A DNA stretch of 64,000 nt from Perilla frutescens (lineage: Eukaryota > Streptophyta > Magnoliopsida > Lamiales > Lamiaceae). Where the stretch lies: the NCBI GenBank assembly GCA_026008535.1, contig BRKX01000011.1, positions 16,748,001-16,812,000 on the forward strand, read 5' to 3'. Positions 33,101 to 45,560 of the stretch are shown piece by piece. The notes beneath the pieces are model-generated. The model was not told the origin of the DNA, did no database searches, and saw only the letters and a list, made by a program, of their open reading frames with translations. The position numbers were made by a program, and so were the translations under genes. Position 1 is the stretch's first letter. The number at the start of each line of letters is the position of its first letter.

Positions 33101-36100
33101 TGAGATCGAGTCAGCCAGTGAGGATGAGGACCAGCCCACAGCTGACGCTAAGAAGGAGCCAGAGATGCCTCCAGTGGACTCGGATGAAGAAAAACTCGAG
33201 CTTCCTCATGTTAGTCTTGTGACTATACGTTGTCTTAGCATCAATCATGAAGAAGAGCAGTCGAATCAACATGAGAACATCTTTTTCACACGTGTTACTA
33301 TCCAAGACTAGACCTACTTGATGATAATAGACAGTGGGAGTGTGATCAACGCCATTAGCCAGTATGCAGTTGACAAATTGACGCTGACCACCATCAAGCA
33401 TCCGAAGCCGTACAAGTTGCAGTGGCTTACGGATCGAGGATAGATCAAAGTAACGGCTCAGGTAAGTGTCTCATTCTCTATTGGTCGATTTTCTGACTCT
33501 GTTGTTTGCGATGTTATTCCTATGGATGCAACACACATATTGTTAGGAAGACCATGGCAGTTTGATAGACAAACGGTTCATGATGGCTTTGCAAACACGT
33601 ATGTCGTGAAGAGAGATGAACGAATTACTACACTAAAGCCACTGTTCCCTAAAGTCATTGCTGAGGATCAAAGAATCATGCAAGAGAGGTTTAGAGCTGA
33701 GAGAGCAAAGGAAACCGCAGCCGCAGTCCGGATTGCCGCCAACGACACCCAATCGACTGAGAACCCCAAGAAGGCCGCCACTTCTACTTCTTCAGCCCCT
33801 AAACCATCCTCCAATGATTCTCTTGTGAGTGGGAATTCATCTGGATCAGCTGCAAAGAAAGCTCAAAACCGCAGCTTGTTTATTTTAGTCAAAGGCGTAG
33901 AAAAAGCATTAAAAGTAGGTTTACCTTTTGTTCTTTTATCTTATAAGAGCAGTGCTATTAATGATTCTTCTTTTCCTAGTGTTGTGCAGCCACTTATGGA
34001 GGAGTTTGCGAATGTGTTCCCAGAAGAGATTCCAAGTGAATTACTTCAAGTTCGTGGGATCGAGCACCAGATCGATTTTCAACCCGGCGCCGTCTTGCCA
34101 AATTGACCAGCATACCGGATGTCCCCTGAAGAGACCAAGGAAATTGATAGACAAGTGAAAGAGTTGCTTAAGAAGAAGCATATTCGAGAGTCGATGAGCC
34201 CCTGCGCAGGTCCAGTCATTCTAGTGCCGAAGAAGAACAACGAGTGGAGAATGTGCATGGACTGCCGCGCCATCAACAAAATAACAGTGAAGTATCGATT
34301 TCCTATCCCTAGATTAGATGATATGCTTGATGAATTATCCAGTTCTAAAGTCTTTTCTAAAATTGATTTGCGTTCTGGTTATTTTCAAGTTAGAATGCAT
34401 GAAGGGGATGAGTGGAAAACAACTTTTAAGACTAAGCATGGTTTATATGAGTGGTTAGTTATGCCTTTTGGTCTCACTAATGCACCGAACACTTTTATGA
34501 GATTAATGAACCATGTTTTGCGTAATGTGATTGAGAAATTTGTAGTTGTGTAGTTTGATGATATCCTGATTTACAGTCATGATGCACAGATGCACCTAGC
34601 ACAATTAGGTGCATTTTTGATATTTTGAGATCAGCCAAGTTGTATGGTAATCTGTCTAAATGCTCTTTTTTGTTTAGATGAGGTTGTATTTCTTGGTTTT
34701 GTTGTGAGTGTACGTGGTATTGAGGTTGACCGTTCTAAAATCGAGGTGATTGAAGAATGGCCAACACCCAAGTCAGCCACGGAGGTTCGATCCTTTCATG
34801 GCCTTGCCGGATTTTATCGTCGCTTTGTGCGTGATTTTTCTAGGGTTTCCGCGCCTCTTACTGAGCTATGTAAGAAGGATCGTAAGTTTGAGTGGAGTAA
34901 AGCACAACATGAAGCATTTACACGTTTCAAGCATCTTTTATGTCATGCACCTGTTTTGTATTTACCTGATTTTGATAAGGTTTTTGAGATTGAATGTGAT
35001 GCCTCCGGGATAGGTATTGGTGCTGTTTTGATGCAGGAACGACATCCAGTCGCTTACTTCAGTGAGAAATTAAATGGTGCAGCTCTGCGTTATTCTACCT
35101 ATGACAAAGAGTTGTACGCATTAAAGAGATCATTGGAGACGTGACAGCATTATCTGTGGCCAAAGGAGTTCGTTATTCACATGGACCATGAGAGCTTAAA
35201 GCATTTGAGAGGGCAGTAAAATCTGAATAAGAGGCATGCGAGATGGGTCGAGTTCATCGATTCCTTCCCGTACGTTATCAAATACAAGAAAGGAGAAGAG
35301 AACGTTGCAGCCGATGCCCTATCTAGACGGTATACGTTGCTGAATTTGATGCATGCTAGAATGCTTGATTTTGAGTCGATTAAGAGTCTGTATGCATGTG
35401 ATCCATTCTTTGTTTCGATTTTTGATGAGTGTTCAAAAAAGTCTAAGTCTTTTGATGGGTTTTATGTGCATGATAGATTTTTATTTCTTGGTTCTCAGTT
35501 AGGCATTCCTAGTTGTTCTATACATGAGCTACTTGTGTTAGAATCGCATGCGGGAGGTTTAATGGGTCACTTTGGTGTGAATAAAACATTAAGCATATTG
35601 CATGAGCATTTTTATTGGCTGCATATGAGAAGAGATGTTGAGCATGTGTGTAGTAGATGTGTTATTTGCCATAGGTCTAAGTCTACTTCACATCCTTTTG
35701 GTTTGTACACACCCCTACCCACCCCTAGTTCACCTTGGATTGATTTGTCTATGGATTTTATCTTAGGTTTACCTAGGTTTAGATCGGGTAAGGATTCTGT
35801 TTTTGTGGTTGTTGATCGTTTTTCTAAAATGGCGCATTTCGTTGCATGTAGAAAAATTGATGATGCTGTGCATATTGCCAATGTATTCTTTGTGCATGTA
35901 GTTAGATTGCATGGTATTCCTAAAACTATTGTTAGTGATAGGGATTCCAAGTTTTTAGCACATTTTTGGAGAGTTTCGTGGGGAAAATTGGGGACTAAAT
36001 TGTTGTTTTCTACTGCATGTCATCTACAAACCGATGGTCAAACTGAGGTTGTGAATCGCACTTTAGGCACACTACTTAGGTCTTTAATTAAAAATAATCT

Positions 36101-36625
36101 GAAGTCTTGGGAAGAGTGTTTACCTTACCTGAATTTGCATATAATCGTGTGGTACATTCTTCTACTAATATGTCTCATTTTGAGGTTGTTTATGGATTTA
36201 ATCCGTTAACGCCTACTGATTTGTTACCTTTACCTGTTGAGCATCTAACAAGTGTTAAAGGTTTAAGACGAGCTGAGCAAGTTAAGGAGATGCATGAGAG
36301 AGTGCGTGCTCGTATTGAGCACAAAGGAAAGCACATGGCCGACTCTAGAAACGTGCGACGCAAGCAAGTGATATTTCAACCCAGAGATCGCGTTTGGATT
36401 CATCTGAGTCCCGGACGGTTTCCAAATCTGAGAAAGTCCAAGTTGTTACCACGTGGAGATGGTCCTTTCACAGTTTTGAGTCGTGTAAATGACAATGCTT
36501 ACCGCATTGATCTTCCCGGTGAGTATAAATGTTCTTCAACTTTCAATGTTCCTGATTTATCTCTGTTTGTTACAGATGAGTTCGATCAAGACGATGATCC
36601 AAATTCAAGGACGAATTCTCTTTAG
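33101..36625 (+). pseudogene. Element 2 pol: protease-RT-RNase H-integrase, broken
   Basis: Domains follow in order. A protease remnant (about 33200-33560) has MIIDSGSVINAIS and LLGRPWQFD. RT spans 33990-35000 but the catalytic motif reads stop-FDD: a TAG replaces the tyrosine codon at about 34552, and the next ~90 bases are rearranged. RNase H (34980-35330) has IECDASGIGIGAVLMQER and a TGA in place of the tryptophan in ETWQHYLW. Integrase (35337-36209) has the zinc finger and the three acidic residues. A frameshift near 36120 moves the C-terminal domain (36107-36625, PRGDGPFTVLSRVNDNAYRIDLPG) to another frame. It cannot make a functional polyprotein. Confidence 0.92.
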
Positions 36626-36636
36626 CAGGGGGAGAA
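36625..36636 (+). promoter_or_regulatory. Polypurine tract of element 2
   Basis: AGCAGGGGGAGAA lies immediately before the LTR start TGATAAAGCC, equivalent in place to the tract of element 1. The TAG stop of the pol frame overlaps its beginning. Confidence 0.8.
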
Positions 36637-37921
36637 TGATAAAGCCATGCAAGGCATTGAAGGCCTTGAACCCGAGCTGCAATTCAAAGGTCCAACGATG
36701 CGACTTCGAGCGAAAAAATTGCAAGGATATTTCCAAGTGTTGATTCGCAAGAAGTTCAAGGAATTAGAAGATGCAAAGGGCAGTCATATTTTAGTTAATT
36801 TATTAACTAATGAAGAGCAGATCATACCATGGACAATATAACTTGAAGAGTTGGAGATGAAGATCCAAAGTGGACGTGTGCAAGTGTTGAAGAAATGGAC
36901 CCTTGATTTATTTAATTAGGGGTTGAATTTTATCTACACTATAGTATTTATTTTATTTAATTTAAGACTATAGTGGATCAGATTTATTTAATATTTTGAT
37001 GCTAATTTTCGTTTATCATAGTATAGGTTTGACTAGAATTGTATTTAAGGCAATTTCCAACCTTGAATAGAATTCTAGTTTAGGTATTTTTCAAGTATAT
37101 TTAGAGATCCTTTTTGGATCAGATTTTTAGGCATTTTTATTTATTAATATCGTGCATAATATGCCCTATAAATAGGGGAACCATGTTACTTTGATATTTT
37201 AGACATTATTGATTAAATTTACTTTTGCATTCAATTTGTGTCTCAACCGTTCAAAGCTTTTGATTATTTTATGTTGAAAATCATCATTCTTGAAGCCTAG
37301 CAATTTCAAGTCTTATTCCAAGGGAACGTTCTAATTCACACGAGGAATTAGGGTGAACTTGCTACCGAAGAACAACTTGAAGATTCGTTTTCGTCGTACA
37401 AGATTCGCCGGTGATTAATCGGGTTGTAATTCAACAACACTATCATCAACGCCACTATCTTCGACGTCCTCCATCATCCTCAAGTCATCCATATCACCTT
37501 CAAACATTCAGATTCATTCGTACTTGGGTTCAGGTTCGTTCGAGTCCAATTCCAGATCCGTTTGTCGTATTCTGCACCATAAACCGTAAGTCCTTTTTAT
37601 CCTTAACATATCCTATCTTCCTTAGCCATTCTTAACCCATAAATCACGTCACAAATACCACCAACTTCCAGCCATAATTCTCGTCCTAAAATAGCCCCCT
37701 TCTTGTTGGATTTGTGTTCCTTTTTTGTGTCGTAGTCTAAGTGTCGTAATTAAGTCTAATTTCTTTATTTCTATTAATTTGAGTCTTATTCTCATTATTT
37801 CAGTTTATTTTCAGTTTATTGAGCATTAGAGTAGGATTGAGTCATTCCTTAGTTGGCGTGTTCGATTCTAGAAGTCTTCCGCGCGTACTCGTATCCTGTA
37901 CACTTTGTCCAGGTTACACCA
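36637..37921 (+). repeat. 3' LTR of element 2
   Basis: It starts TGATAAAGCCATGCAAGG, collinear with the element 1 LTR start TGATGAGATCGTGCAAGG. It ends near GTCCAGGTTACACCA, collinear with GTCCCGGGTCACATCA. A TATAAATAGGGG box at about 37166 could be its promoter. The first ~200 bases keep an open frame (36647-36841) similar to that in the element 1 LTR. No 5' LTR or target duplication was found, because the 5' part of the element is missing. Confidence 0.83.
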
Positions 37922-39712
37922 ATTTCACTACAAAAAATTCACTGCTATGAAATACATCAAAAACAGATTTATTGAGCTCGATTCGGGCTCGGCTCCATTG
38001 TTAAAAATTTGATTTTTTTTATATTTATAAATTATATTATATGTCTATTAGTTAATATTATATAAATATATAATACATGTGCGTGTTTATATTCGTCATC
38101 AAATTAAACAAGAACTTTAAACGTAAATAATTAAGACATCAATTTTTAATTTAAGTGTTATTCAACATCCCAAATTTAAATTTTTGAAAAATGTATTAAA
38201 AAACATTATTTTTTTATGTTGATTTTTTTTTTTAAAATGTCTTTAAAAAACAATTAAAATGTGGATAATTTTTTCTTGTTCTCTCATATTTTTGTTGTCT
38301 GCTGTTGTTGTAAAAAAAATATTGTAGATTTTTTTATTACTTTTACGTCTGCACTTCTTATTTTTATTTTTATTTTTATGTCTAGTGTTACTCTTTTTTA
38401 CAATTTTAATTTTATGTCTACTATATTTGCTTTATTATTTTATGTCTGCTGTACATCCTTTTCTTTGTTCTTCAATTCTAATTATTTTTTTTTATGTCTA
38501 CTCCAATTCTGTATTAATTATTTAACTCAACATTTTTTAGGTACAATTGTAAATTAAATCTAAATGAGTTAAAAAAACATTAAATATATTATAAAAATAT
38601 TATCATTGTCATCTAGAGATTATTGTATTGTAATATATATGATAACATGAATTGGTATAATTTAAATTTATAAAGTGAGAACATATTTCTAAACTATTGT
38701 TCCTAGCAATTAGCAAGATGAAATCTAATTGTTTACATAAATAAATTTAAAGTCGTAATATAATTAGGAAAAGAATTAAATTAATAAAGTTAATTAATTA
38801 CTTATTTTATTTGACTTATTTGACACATTTTAGAGCCCTATTATAATGAGGAGAAGAATTATATTAACAAAGTCAATTTAATTACTTATTTTACTTGAGT
38901 TATTTGATCACATAATAGAATTTGACAATTTGATTAATGTTTTAATTTTTCTCCTTAAAATAACAAATTATATATATTTATCCAGCGAAATATTTGTTTC
39001 TTTAAACTAAAGAAATAATTTTGTTATTTTTTGGGGTAATTTTATATAATAGAGTTCAATTATACCAAAACTAATGAAATAAATATAATATATTATATTT
39101 ACAAATAATTATTTATAAATAGTTTAATAAAGATATATTATATTACATTTTTACTCTTAAATTAAGTGTGGATTATGGATATAATAGACAAATCATATTT
39201 TGTAAGAAATCATCCACACTTTTTATATTGGAATAGATAGATTAAAATCTTACATGTTTCGCCGATATTTTGAACTGGTTCAAATATTAGACTTTTAATA
39301 TTGAATAGTGTGATTTGTGAAATATATTTGTGATTGATTGTTTGAAATTTTTTCCAAAATGATAATTGGTGGATTTTATTTTAGAGAAACCATCATAAAA
39401 ATAATTTCTTTTTAAATGTGAAATAATTATCAAATTAGGAACTTTATTTAATCTTATGTTATCTTATGGTAGCGCCTTGGTTTTTAGAATTGGGGGCGTT
39501 GCACATTTAATTAACATTTAATATAGAGTTCCTATTCACACTCATTATTTCTTTTGAGTCCAGATAAAAACGATTACTCTACTACTGCAGTTGTTCTGAA
39601 CTAGAAAATCATTTTTTTTATTCTAACATAATAAAAGGGATGATCAGTTAATTGATTTTTTGTTTTATGAGAAAAGTCCTAATTAGATATAAAAAACTAT
39701 ACAAATTAGAAG
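37922..39712. other. AT-rich interval without a recognisable gene
   Basis: A CACTACAAAAAATTCAC stretch at 37927 resembles a CACTA terminus, but no matching right end was found. Between 38280 and 38500 a TTTTATGTCTACT-like motif recurs about five times; it gives an ORF of 98 codons with low-complexity hydrophobic content that I do not accept as a gene. The remainder shows nothing identifiable. Confidence 0.5.
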
Positions 39713-40369
39713 TTAATATTGATCGCATTCATAAGGACTAATTTCATAGAAACTATACAAATTAATTGAAACTAATAATGAAAAGATATTAATTGAAATC
39801 AATCCCAACTTATCATACACATTTCCTCCGCCGTCAACTCCGACTTCAATTTTCAGCCCTCCGCCATCCACCACCGCCGCCTCCTCCTCTCTCAAGAACC
39901 CCATCATTCTCTCTCTTCTTGTCACGAACAGCCTGTTCAGATTTCTCTTCACATCGGAATCCTCCAGATTCTTTCGATACAAGAAAACAGGCCTACTTCC
40001 ATTACGTGATTGTATGGCTTGAAACAACCCTTCAATTTTCTCTATAGGAATTAATGGGCGTTGATCTTCATCGTCTTCGTTCTTGCTCCGCTTTGATCTT
40101 TTCTTCTTTTGACGATCTTCGACACCGTTGAAATCTGCTTCTGGTGGCCGATAGCATCGGAGAGGCATCGGATTGTACACCAGATCATCAAGAATAGTTT
40201 CAGTTGAAAAGGTTTGGCGGCCATGATCGTGATGACTTTCTTGAATTGAAGGAAGCGTGACTCTTCTTCTGCCACACGAAACTACCTGCAAATCATTGGA
40301 AGGTGGTTGGTGATCGGCAAGAACAATGTTTTCTTCATGGAAATATCGAAATCGAGCAATCTTCTTCAT
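39713..40369 (-). CDS. B3/DUF313-like protein, C-terminally truncated (~218 aa)
   Basis: The protein belongs to the plant B3-like (DUF313) family, nuclear proteins related to DNA-binding B3 factors. The recognisable part is the start of the B3-like domain (about residues 125-185): PVFLYRKNLEDSDVKRNLNRL aligns with ILLFEKKLELSDVLGSQNRL of the gene at 46285-47328, and FLREEE aligns with its ALTEEER. The second half of the domain (HxWIKLVTANGLQxGD) is missing; the frame ends in an unrelated hydrophobic tail. A lysine/arginine cluster (KKKRSKRSK, about residues 91-99) may be a nuclear signal. I take the ATG at 40369; the frame extends two codons further without an ATG. It is probably a truncated gene or pseudogene. 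Confidence 0.6.
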   Translation of the reverse strand: MKKIARFRYFHEENIVLADHQPPSNDLQVVSCGRRRVTLPSIQESHHDHGRQTFSTETILDDLVYNPMPLRCYRPPEADFNGVEDRQKKKRSKRSKNEDDEDQRPLIPIEKIEGLFQAIQSRNGSRPVFLYRKNLEDSDVKRNLNRLFVTRRERMMGFLREEEAAVVDGGGLKIEVGVDGGGNVYDKLGLISINIFSLLVSINLYSFYEISPYECDQY

Positions 40370-40375
40370 GATCAA

Positions 40376-42533
40376 TTTGCCAAGAAACGAATATTTAAAC
40401 GAAGGGTTTTTGGGTATGATCGAGAAGAAGAAATAATTAGTGATGAGTTTTGAGGATCAGATGAAATAATGTTGAAGTATATGGTATATATAGACTTAGG
40501 AAGTCATGTTTATATAAGGAAAAAAATTAAATTAGCATTCCTTGCAGAGGATGGATTCCCAACGGTAATCTTGAAATCCAACTGTTTTTTTATTTTATTT
40601 TTTTGTGCGAAAATCGAACTGTGGTTAATTTGGCTTCACTCTATGATAGGGGACTTCGATCTCATATTATCCTATTAACTAGTATTTCTCCTGTGCGATG
40701 CACAAATAATTCTTTTTTTCGATTTGTAACACTGATTATTTTGAATTTTATATGTTGTGTTCAATTTTTAAAAATTAATAAAATAATATGCAAATGCATG
40801 AATTAATTAGATAAGAGATAATTTTTGTGTAGTTACAACAAATAAAGAGAAATTAAATTTTAGCATTTAAATGAAAATCCATATTAGAAATATCAATTTG
40901 GAATATTGAGTAAGACTGTAAGAGTATTGATGTGGACAATATGTAATCCTAATTTTTATCTTTCTTTTCTAAATTTAAAGAATATGTACACAACAAAAGA
41001 TTTGATATCAACAATAACAGTTCAATTCTTGTTCATGGAAATGTAATTAAATTTATTTCATTATTATTCAATTTGTTTTGCCTCTTCATAATCTTCCATA
41101 TTAAATATTTGTTAGTGGAGGTGAATACTAAGTGAAATTATTTAAGAAGAGAATGTGTAGAGTTCTAATTTTAGTCTTTCTTTTCTTTTCCTTAAAATTT
41201 AGAATATGTATAATTTTTAAAAAAATTAAATTATCATCATTTTCTATAAACTTTCGTATTGTAATCATTGCAATAATTATATTTTTTAAAAACATTTGAG
41301 ACACCACAAAAAAAAAAATCAGTTGAATAATAGTTTTTGAAAAAAAATAATAATAAAAAAAAGAAAAACAAATTAAAAAAAGGAACGAAAAAAAAGGAAA
41401 ACCCAAAAAGAAAAAAAAAATAATAAAAAAAGACAAAATAAGAGAGGCACCAATTTTGAACACAAGCTAATGAAAATTATGAGCCAACCATTAACCACTA
41501 TACCAAATAACACACTCTGCAATTATTCGACAGAAATAATTTTTAAATAAACTTTTCACAAGTTTTTTTTGACAATTTTACCCTCACGATTTTGCCTTAA
41601 TATATGTATAGATACCACAATATGTGCATTAATAAGTCTAGGGCTTCTATTAATTACAATGACGGTGTTAAACTGATTTTTTTATTTATATTTACTATCT
41701 ATAGTGTATATATATTCCCGCGCGAGTTTTGAATTTTGATGCCTACAAGAATTAAGCACAAACTCTTCTATGTATATAATTGCAATTTTCTAGAACTCAC
41801 CATAAATATTACTACATACATTTGCAGGCATGGAAAAAAGTTGCATATGGATCATTCGTATATCTTGCCAAATTACAGCAGCAGCAACAAGATGGAAAAG
41901 CATTTTTGTAACAAGAAATGGAAAAGCATTTTTCATAATATGAGCTAATGCATTGTGTAACAAGATCTCTCTTGTAGAGGAGCAATCTACAATTCTATCC
42001 GAGAGGAAGCCAGTCACCCCCCTCTAGGAAGTGATCTACAGCTGGGCTCGGAGAACCACTAATGTTTTGGCTCATTCGTAAGCATCCTTAGCGGTTAATT
42101 CACCTAGTTTTTCTTTTTATACCAGCCCTGTGCCGGATTGCATTTTGTCGAACGTTCCGCCCGATGAGCCGCTTTTCAAATAGCATTGTCCATATATAGT
42201 TGCACCTTTTCTTGTGAAACTCACCACATTCTTCCATGTAAGGCACTGTCAACTAATTTCTAGTTTTCACACGTACTCTTAAGAATACAAACTCACACAA
42301 AAACACTCAAAATTAATTAATTATATATATGCCTATATACACGCAAATAAGTAAAATAAAGTGCGCCAATGAAATGAAAAAACAACGAATTAATATGCTT
42401 CAATCTGTTTAAGGTACGGGTGATCGCTTTCAATCCCAAATCCTTATAAAATGTATCAAAGTTAAATCCTTGCAATTCAACCAGTTCAAATTCTGCTCTA
42501 ATTAACAATTTGGAATAATGGGCTAATTTAATA
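40376..42533. other. AT-rich interval upstream of the truncated B3-like gene
   Basis: The first ~200 bases would hold the promoter of the B3-like gene: a TATATATAG stretch near 40486 lies about 115 bases upstream of its ATG. Further on, only A/T-rich low-complexity sequence was seen; the 111-codon minus-strand ORF at 41128-41463 is made of poly-Phe/Ile codons from a poly-A/T region and is not credible. Confidence 0.45.
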
Positions 42534-44105
42534 TGCAAAAAGTGAGTTAATTTCGTTTTTTGTCCCATAGGATATGCGTTTCTCCGCTTTTGATCCCGAT
42601 ACTATCATTTTTTATCTTTTTTGAAAAAAATGTGCAAATCAGTCCCATAGATTTTAACTTGGACGTTAGGCATCATCACACGCGACTCACGTGCCTGTTT
42701 TGGGACAAACTGTAGCCCTAATTTAGCTAAAACCCCAAATCAAACCACCTAATTCATAAAAATTCCCAAAATATGACAACATGTTGACATCTGCTTCTCT
42801 ACCATCAATTACAGAGGCAATTAAGAAAATCCAAGAAATCCTACAAAATTCTTCCTCAAACCCTTCACTCTCAAGTGGCTCCGATGATTTCTTATTCCCC
42901 AGCACCGCCTCCACCTTCAGCTTTTACAAAGACTCCCGTAGCTCCTCCGCCTCAGCCCACATTTCTCTCTCCAGCCTCTGCGATTAGGTTCTCCTTGACC
43001 AACCCAATATCTACGATTTCCAATAAATCTGCACCGCAACCCACACTTTCATGTTCAAGTTGCGTTCCTCGTCATCCTCCTCCACCGCCTTGCTCTGCAG
43101 CATCCGCGATCATCAATCGGTGGCCGTGCAACAAGGATTTCACCATGAGATTCACACCGTGCCATCAATCGTGGACTGTCTCATGGTAATTTGCAAGAGC
43201 CATCACTCTAGTTTGGTTAAGTTGAATGGGGGCTTCAATTCTGGTATCGGCGGAGGTGGTGAAGCCCATAATTGAAGCACATATAGTGCAAGCCAATCAT
43301 TTGTTTAATTGCCTCAGTAACATAGGAATTAGAGGTGGGGCTCATGTTTGGGTTGACAAAAATCGTGGAGTTTTTGGAATATGAATTGCGGTGAGACTCC
43401 ATGAATTTTGATGTGTTTTTGGAGCAGAAGTGATGCACATCCATTTCCTCCAAAACCGTTATGTTCTTAGTTTGATTAGATAGATGAACGACAGTTATGT
43501 TCTTAGTTTGATTTTTTGCAGCTATTGCTTGGATGAAAAATTAGAGAGTAATTGAATAGATATGACTAACTTTGGCACTTGTAAAAAAAGGGCTAACTTT
43601 GGCATTGATGCTCTCTGTTCTTTCTTCCCCAACTTGAGCGTATCATCATTCTTCTCAACTGATTTTGGACTCCTTGTCTACTGTAAATGTGGTCATTGCA
43701 ACTATAATAATTCCTTATATATTGAGGTGGGGACTCCATGGTTTTTGCATTAAAAAATATTTGTTGAGAAGAATTGTTGCATCAAGAATCATATAAGGTG
43801 TTCTGGTTCCATTTATGCATTGTTTTGGTGGGATTTGATTTTGTCATGGGTGGTCTAGGCAAGGAGAGGTTGGTGGTGGATTTGATGGTGTTTTTTGAAG
43901 ATTTTCGGTAAAAAAATAATTTGGGACCAAAATTGATAGTGAAATGAGACCAAAATCGATAGCAATTTAAACAGAAAACGTCATGGCGTGACTAAAAATA
44001 ATACTTCACTTTCTTTGGGATAAAAAATGATAGTATCAGGACCAAAAACGGACAGATATATGTCTTGTGGGATCAAAATCGAAATTTATATACTCTGCAA
44101 AAGGT
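42534..44105. mobile_element. Mutator-like element carrying gene-like sequence (Pack-MULE candidate)
   Basis: The element runs 42544-44095. The left end reads GAGTTAATTTCGTTTTTTGTCCC and the reverse complement of the right end reads GAGTATATAAATTTCGATTTTGATCCC; both continue to GATACTATCATTTTTTATC. The flanks are TGCAAAAAGT (42534-42543) and TGCAAAAGGT (44096-44105), a 10-base duplication with one mismatch, as for Mutator-like elements. There is no transposase. The interior at 42780-43280 is GC-richer and gene-like. Confidence 0.77.
42781..43275 (+). pseudogene. Captured host gene fragment, unidentified
   Basis: Within the Mutator-like element, the plus strand encodes LPSITEAIKKIQEILQNSSSNP followed by a serine-rich stretch, with normal plant coding composition, until a TAG at 42985. 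After frame changes, HHEIHTVPSIVDCLMVICKSHHSSLVKLNGGFNSGI reads in another frame up to 43275. This looks like a sense-oriented fragment of a nuclear gene with later frameshifts. I do not recognise the parent gene. A search of both peptides against plant proteomes would identify it. Confidence 0.5.
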
Positions 44106-44897
44106 ACTGAAATTTAAAACTAAAACCTAATATTAAGTAACAGTGCATAATCACCACTTAAAAATCTAAAAGGCATTCATGTTCCAGTAAAATTAACATC
44201 TAAAAAAGGAACAATGAATATGTGTGAAAATAAAGGCAATAAGAATAAAAAAGGCCTCTGGCTGTGCAAAATAAAGCCTTACTTCACCATGAATATGTGC
44301 TCACTTCGTCAATATGTAATTAATAAATAAATCCAGGGAATAAAAATTTATTGTAATGTATGTATAATTTATGTGTATTTTACTACTTTATTATGTGTCA
44401 TATATATTCTTGATCGAGTTAATTATTTTTGTATGTGAAAATTTATACACAATCAAAACCGACTGCTAATTGAATAAAAAAAATAATCAACTAGCGACCC
44501 ATTATCAAATCTTATTCATATCAACAGAAATATTGTTTGTGCTAATTAGCAGAATATAGTTTCAATTCGGGAAAAAAGACAGAAAAAAGAGAGGACATTA
44601 ATTAACTCATTTAATCTCAGAATTGGCAATGCAATCTACACATATATCATTGACTACAAAATCTTGAAACTGAATGAATTGTTTAAAAGATTGATAAACA
44701 CAAACCAACAGAAAATAGGAACAAAACCGTAGCACAAGGAAAAGAGAAGATTAGACAAGACAAGATGAAATAAAATATAATAATATGGTAATTAATTAGT
44801 TATTAATTACAAGTGAGCGAGATATTCAAAAATCGGTTTTCTTAATTTCAACCCTTACATAATCTATCCAACCCTCAGAAAATCGGCCTTCTTGATT

Positions 44898-45272
44898 TCA
44901 ATCTTCCTTGATCTCTCTCTCTTCTTGTGTGAGAATCTTCTTGACTTTGTTTTTCTTGAACGAAATTCGTTCTTCAGCATTAGGGTTTCCCGACTTTCTT
45001 TTTCTTGGCCTCGTCTTCTCTTCAATTGCTTTCATATCTTGAACTTCATGTGAAGTATCATCATTGCGGTGATGATCAGCAACGGTGATTGTTGTTGTTG
45101 TTGGATTCTTGTGGATTTCTTGTTGGATTATCTGAGGAAACACGATGAGTTGTTTGGACGCAGACGAGGACGGAAATATGCGCCATGAGGGGGTCCTCTT
45201 CTGCTCCAAGAAATCGTATTCTCTAACGAACCTCAGACGAAGTGAAGTCGACTTTTCACGAACTGCATCCAT
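44898..45272 (-). CDS. Truncated B3-like protein, copy A (124 aa)
   Basis: The N-terminus (RLRFVREYDFLEQKR, then FPSSSASKQLIVFPQII) matches that of the 347-aa gene at 46285-47328 (RLRFVREYDFFDKGK, FPSSAAPKEVIVFPQII). The central part is shortened, and the B3-like domain is reduced to LTQEERE, which corresponds to LTEEERG. A small indel in the adjacent GA-rich stretch then shifts the frame to an early TGA; the out-of-frame continuation (KADFLRVG) still resembles KDDFLSVA of the longer gene. Basic clusters (RPRKRKSG, KKNKVKK) could give nuclear localisation. If expressed, it would lack DNA-binding capacity. The same 124-residue protein is encoded by copy C at 60116-60490. Confidence 0.6.
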   Translation of the reverse strand: MDAVREKSTSLRLRFVREYDFLEQKRTPSWRIFPSSSASKQLIVFPQIIQQEIHKNPTTTTITVADHHRNDDTSHEVQDMKAIEEKTRPRKRKSGNPNAEERISFKKNKVKKILTQEEREIKED

Positions 45273-45560
45273 CTTCTCTTTCTTTCTTCTTCTTCTTGTA
45301 CGTGATCAGAGATTATGTATGTATTGTGCGATCGAAAATGTGATAGCAAGATCACATATATATAGAGAGAGGAGTGACCGATTTCTGTTTCCTTTTCAAA
45401 CTAGGAAAGGAAATATATTTGGAATGCTTCAAGCGCAAGGTCCTTCAATTTCAAATGGTAAAGTTGATGGGGACTGCTTTTCAATGGTACTTGAAAAAAA
45501 ATACATATATATATGAACAACTCCAATATTATTTTAATATATGTAGAAGATAATTATTAT
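45273..45560 (-). promoter_or_regulatory. Promoter and leader shared by B3-like copies A, B and C
   Basis: Upstream of copy A are a (GAA)n purine-rich leader, ACGTGATC, a GCGATCG block and a TATATATAGAGAGAGGAGTG stretch. The same order precedes copy B (about 47329-47480) and copy C (about 59985-60115). The TATATATAGAG block, about 90 bases from the ATG, is a plausible TATA element. Conservation across the copies suggests recent common origin and possibly shared expression. Confidence 0.5.

Noticed and set aside
37927..37945. CACTACAAAAAATTCAC as the left end of another CACTA element
   Set aside because: No matching GTAGTG right terminus or subterminal repeats found within the following 2 kb.
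38261..38557. 98-codon hydrophobic plus-strand ORF, looks like a membrane protein
   Set aside because: Built from recurring TTTTATGTCTACT-like repeats and T-rich DNA; hydrophobicity is a by-product of T-rich codons.
41128..41463. 111-codon minus-strand ORF
   Set aside because: Poly-A/T derived Phe/Ile/Lys content, no domain, no paralogue; chance ORF.
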